This document shows, piece by piece, positions 5,036-7,358 of a DNA stretch of 7,358 bases. Both the position numbers and the translations under genes were made by a program. This stretch comes from an uncultured Gammaproteobacteria bacterium. Lineage in GTDB: Bacteria; Pseudomonadota; Gammaproteobacteria; Pseudomonadales; Azotimanducaceae_A. The notes beneath the pieces were generated by a model, which was not told the DNA's origin, made no database searches, and was given only the letters and a program-made list of their open reading frames with translations. The DNA is taken from assembly GCA_913041025.1 (NCBI GenBank), contig CAJWGQ010000145.1, forward strand, positions 1-7,358. Reading direction: 5' to 3'. Each line of letters starts with the position of its first letter. Position 1 is the stretch's first letter.

Positions 5036-5065
5036 TTTATTTAGTCTCGTGTATTGTTGCCTTTT

Positions 5066-7165
5066 TTAACCTCTTAATAATTGTAAGATCACGTCATTGG
5101 ATGCGTTTGCCTGGACTAGCATACTGGCCCCTGCCTGCTGCAGTACCTGTGCTTTACTTAACCTAGCTGTTTCAACTGCGAAGTCCGCATCTTCTATTCT
5201 TGATCTCGCGGCGGTCGTGTACTGCTGAACTTTCATTAGGTTGGAAACCGTGTAGTCTAACCTGTTTTCTAGCGCGCCGAGATCGCTTGTCAGGGTTGAA
5301 ATTTCCTCTAACGCACCATCAATTACTACCAAGGAATTAGAAGCCTTTACTGCGCTGGTCATGTCTAAAGAGCTAATGGTTTCGAGATTAGCGCTGCCAG
5401 TTGCGTCGAAAAATTCTGTAATACCAGAAACATTAGTTTGTTTGTAGGTAAACTGATTCGAGGAAGTCAGTCGGATATTCCCGATGACCCTGGCAGTATC
5501 TGTTCCTGTCGCGCCATTTCCAAGACTAACAGCATCCGATTTGATACCAACTAAATACGATGAGCTAGATGCAGAAGTAATGCTACTGACAGACTTGAAT
5601 TCTGTTGAGCTAAATACGGTTGCGCCAGCGGCTACAGTACTAGTTGTTTCGGTATGCGAGGTACCATCTTCTAAAGTGCCTATTATAGTCATGGCACCAG
5701 TCGCGTCGGTGGCATGAGTGTTTGTGACCGATATTTTTTGTCCTGTATTAAATGTTACCGCAGAAGATAATGCATTGGAGGTGTTAGTTACCGCGGTCGA
5801 CACCAAGGCATTTGCTGCTGACTGCATCGATGTAGACTCTCCATCGTGAGATACTGTTTCGACAAGTAGATCGTTACCGGCAGAACCCACTGTGTGGCCG
5901 GTTCGGCTGGAGTTAAATATGCTTGTGGTCATTGCCGCATCACTAAAGATATCGAAATCACCATCCTCGGTGGTAGTGATCTTAACGTAGGTAGAGTCTT
6001 CAGAACTTGTGTAGCCACTAAAATCTGATAAAGCGTTTATTGCATCATCCCAGTCGGTCGCAGCAGAACTTGCGGCTATTGCAAAACTGCCCCAAGTTCC
6101 AGTTGAGAGGTTTTTAATATAATAAACTGCTCTGGCATCGTCTAAGGTGGCTTCCGCGATGTTTGTGAGCTTGGTCGCGTCAGTAGCTGAGCTAACCGCA
6201 GTCATGTTCTGTATCGTAATGTCGTTGCCCGTTTCGTCGATCAAAAGGACCCGGTGATGCGAATTTCCCGCAGCGTCGCTGACGATGACCGCCTTGGCGC
6301 TGACGCCGGTATCGGTTGCTAGCGCTGTTATTTTTGAAACCGCGTCGCTTACATCGTTTTTACTGATTGTGAAGTTAGCGGTTTCAGAACCATTGATTTT
6401 GACTTTGTAAGTGGAGGATGCAGCTTTTTCAACGAATAGATGAGCATTTGATCTAGCGCTAGCTGCGACGGTTGTCGCCCCACCGTGAGCGCTGATTTGC
6501 TGAGCCATCTTTTTTGCGGACCAGCCGCTTTGGACGTCCACGGTTCTCACATTGCTGTTTCCGGTAATCGTGATGTCTTGACCTTCGTTGGTGCTGTTGA
6601 CCGTGACGCCAGTGGCTGAAGAGACGATCGCCGTTTGCATGTTTGAGCTAACCGTATAAGCGCCCAGCTTGGTCGATTCTACTGATCCTATATTCATGAG
6701 AATATTTTCGCCGCCATCAGAACCTACATGTAAAGATTTAGCAGAGAACGTCCCATTCAGTACCAAGGCCCCGTTATATCGTGTGTTGGCTGAAACCCTC
6801 GAGATTTCCTGCTGTAGAGTAAAAATTTCCTCTTGTTGAGAAGATCGATTCTGATTGGTGTCGTTAGCGGCAGTTACCGCTAGTGTCCTCATCCGTTGTA
6901 GAGCGTCTCTCACTGTCCCTACTGCTGATTCCACCGTCTGTATTAATGCGATTCCATCATTTGCGTTTTTCGTTGCGGCGACGAGACCATTGATTTGTGA
7001 TGTCATCCTCGTGACCATTGTCAGTCCTGCGGCGTCGTCTGCAGCGCTGTTGATTCTTTTTCCTGTAGAGAGTCGTTCCATTGCCTCTTCCAGTTCTTTT
7101 CTTGATCCTTCCATGGCGAACTGCGCGCGCATGGAAGGAATATTGGTGTTAAGTACCATCGACAT
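5066..7165 (-). CDS. fliC: Large flagellin with modular central region (699 aa)
   Basis: This is the filament subunit, exported through the flagellar type III system and polymerised outside the cell. The conserved N-terminal D0/D1 region (1-170) begins MSMVLNTNIPSM and includes RLSTGKRINSAADDAAGL and ALQRMRTLAVTAANDTN. The C-terminal D1/D0 region (about 600-699) includes ENRLDYTVSNL, then SRIEDADFAVE, and ends DVILQLLRG. Between them lie about 430 residues rich in Ser, Thr, Ala and Gly. They include two flagellin-IN-like modules (about 190-245 and 250-320), a beta-rich module (343-430), and a further repeat-like module (470-545). Many flagellins are 280-500 aa, so the surface-exposed part is enlarged. 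The start at 7165 has AAAGGGG about 7 nt upstream. A close sigma-28 promoter lies about 160 nt upstream. Downstream are flaG and the chaperone gene fliS. O-glycosylation is possible given the Ser/Thr content but is not shown. The symbol is family level. Confidence 0.96.
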   Translation of the reverse strand: MSMVLNTNIPSMRAQFAMEGSRKELEEAMERLSTGKRINSAADDAAGLTMVTRMTSQINGLVAATKNANDGIALIQTVESAVGTVRDALQRMRTLAVTAANDTNQNRSSQQEEIFTLQQEISRVSANTRYNGALVLNGTFSAKSLHVGSDGGENILMNIGSVESTKLGAYTVSSNMQTAIVSSATGVTVNSTNEGQDITITGNSNVRTVDVQSGWSAKKMAQQISAHGGATTVAASARSNAHLFVEKAASSTYKVKINGSETANFTISKNDVSDAVSKITALATDTGVSAKAVIVSDAAGNSHHRVLLIDETGNDITIQNMTAVSSATDATKLTNIAEATLDDARAVYYIKNLSTGTWGSFAIAASSAATDWDDAINALSDFSGYTSSEDSTYVKITTTEDGDFDIFSDAAMTTSIFNSSRTGHTVGSAGNDLLVETVSHDGESTSMQSAANALVSTAVTNTSNALSSAVTFNTGQKISVTNTHATDATGAMTIIGTLEDGTSHTETTSTVAAGATVFSSTEFKSVSSITSASSSSYLVGIKSDAVSLGNGATGTDTARVIGNIRLTSSNQFTYKQTNVSGITEFFDATGSANLETISSLDMTSAVKASNSLVVIDGALEEISTLTSDLGALENRLDYTVSNLMKVQQYTTAARSRIEDADFAVETARLSKAQVLQQAGASMLVQANASNDVILQLLRG

Positions 7166-7167
7166 AA

Positions 7168-7191
7168 CTAAACCCCTTTAGCTATAAACAT
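7168..7191 (-). CDS. Possible 7-codon leader ORF before flagellin
   Basis: A minus-strand ATG at 7191 opens MFIAKGV and stops at TAG, only 2 nt before the flagellin ATG. Its codons cover the flagellin AAAGGGG ribosome site. AAGGA lies 3 nt before it, closer than ideal. It may couple translation or compete for ribosomes, or be chance. Confidence 0.2.
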   Translation of the reverse strand: MFIAKGV

Positions 7192-7206
7192 TGTTCCTTT
7201 AGTGTT

Positions 7207-7224
7207 GGGCTCGGTAAGGAGCCC
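7207..7224 (-). other. Hairpin in the flagellin mRNA leader
   Basis: GGGCTC-CTTACC-GAGCCC on the minus strand is a perfect GC-rich 6-bp stem with a 6-nt loop, about 40 nt before the flagellin start. The following AACACT rules out a standard terminator. Leaders of abundant flagellin mRNAs are often structured, so a stabilising or regulatory role is plausible. Confidence 0.45.
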
Positions 7225-7250
7225 TTTCACCAAAGATTTAGTTCCCGAGA

Positions 7251-7312
7251 AGCGGCAATAAGAAGGTCAACTTGGCATTGTGTTGCCGTTTTGTTGGCCA
7301 TACTTTGCCGCT
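7251..7312 (-). repeat. Distant 8-bp inverted repeat in the flagellin leader
   Basis: AGCGGCAA (7251-7258) and TTGCCGCT (7305-7312) on the plus strand are perfect inverted copies separated by 46 nt. In the leader RNA they could close a large stem near the predicted 5' end. The separation makes this less certain than the local hairpin beside it. Confidence 0.35.
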
Positions 7313-7322
7313 CACAAAAACT

Positions 7323-7349
7323 AAATCGGGAGGTTCTCAGATTCCTTTA
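7323..7349 (-). promoter_or_regulatory. Sigma-28 (FliA) promoter of the flagellin gene
   Basis: On the minus strand TAAA(G) (7349-7346) is followed after exactly 15 nt by CCCGATTT (7330-7323). The -35 box is perfect, the spacing is perfect, and the -10 box keeps the diagnostic CCGAT core of GCCGATAA. Transcription would start near 7316, giving a leader of about 150 nt. Confidence 0.72.
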
Positions 7350-7358
7350 GCAAAAGTT

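Noticed and set aside
6855..7181. 108-codon plus-strand frame opposite the flagellin start
   Set aside because: It is a shadow of the highly conserved flagellin N-terminal region.
1..7358. Mobile element, CRISPR array, tRNA or toxin-antitoxin signatures
   Set aside because: No transposase, integrase, terminal inverted repeats, regularly spaced repeats, cloverleaf sequence or small toxin-like gene pair was seen on either strand.

Overview
The window is a flagellar late-gene island from what is most likely a marine gammaproteobacterium. The stator genes are of the Vibrio PomA/PomB type: a 254-residue PomA, and plug segments resembling PomB. Two promoters fit the FliA (sigma-28) pattern TAAA-N15-GCCGATAA. 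The genus cannot be named from the sequence, and a saline habitat is inferred only from the Na+-type stator resemblance. There are no tRNA or rRNA genes, CRISPR arrays, insertion sequences or attachment sites.

Layout, read along the minus strand from the right edge. A sigma-28 promoter (7323-7349) and a structured leader of about 150 nt precede a very large flagellin (699 aa, 5066-7165). A hairpin-rich spacer follows, then flaG (4467-4877), a second spacer with two hairpins, and fliS (3982-4368). The filament-cap gene fliD, usually found between flaG and fliS, is absent. Next comes the only plus-strand gene (3404-3979), a DUF1566/Lcl-domain lipoprotein. It is tail-to-tail with fliS, with only 2 nt between the stop codons, and divergent from the motor genes. 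The region 3246-3381 holds the divergent promoters. The stator operon pomA (2435-3199), pomB (1254-2417) and a second pomB/motB paralogue (32-1261) runs to the left edge. The two B genes overlap by 8 nt.

How the genes work together. FliS would chaperone flagellin for export, flagellin builds the filament, and FlaG modulates filament growth. PomA with one or both B proteins forms the membrane stator that turns ion flow into torque. The two strong sigma-28 matches suggest that filament and stator genes are switched on together late in flagellar assembly. A TGnTATAAT sigma-70-like promoter may add basal stator expression.

Most notable are one A-subunit gene with two complete B-subunit genes, an extra copy of the segment preceding the OmpA-like domain in both B proteins, acidic N-terminal extensions ending in a CPxCP motif, the enlarged modular flagellin, and the missing fliD.
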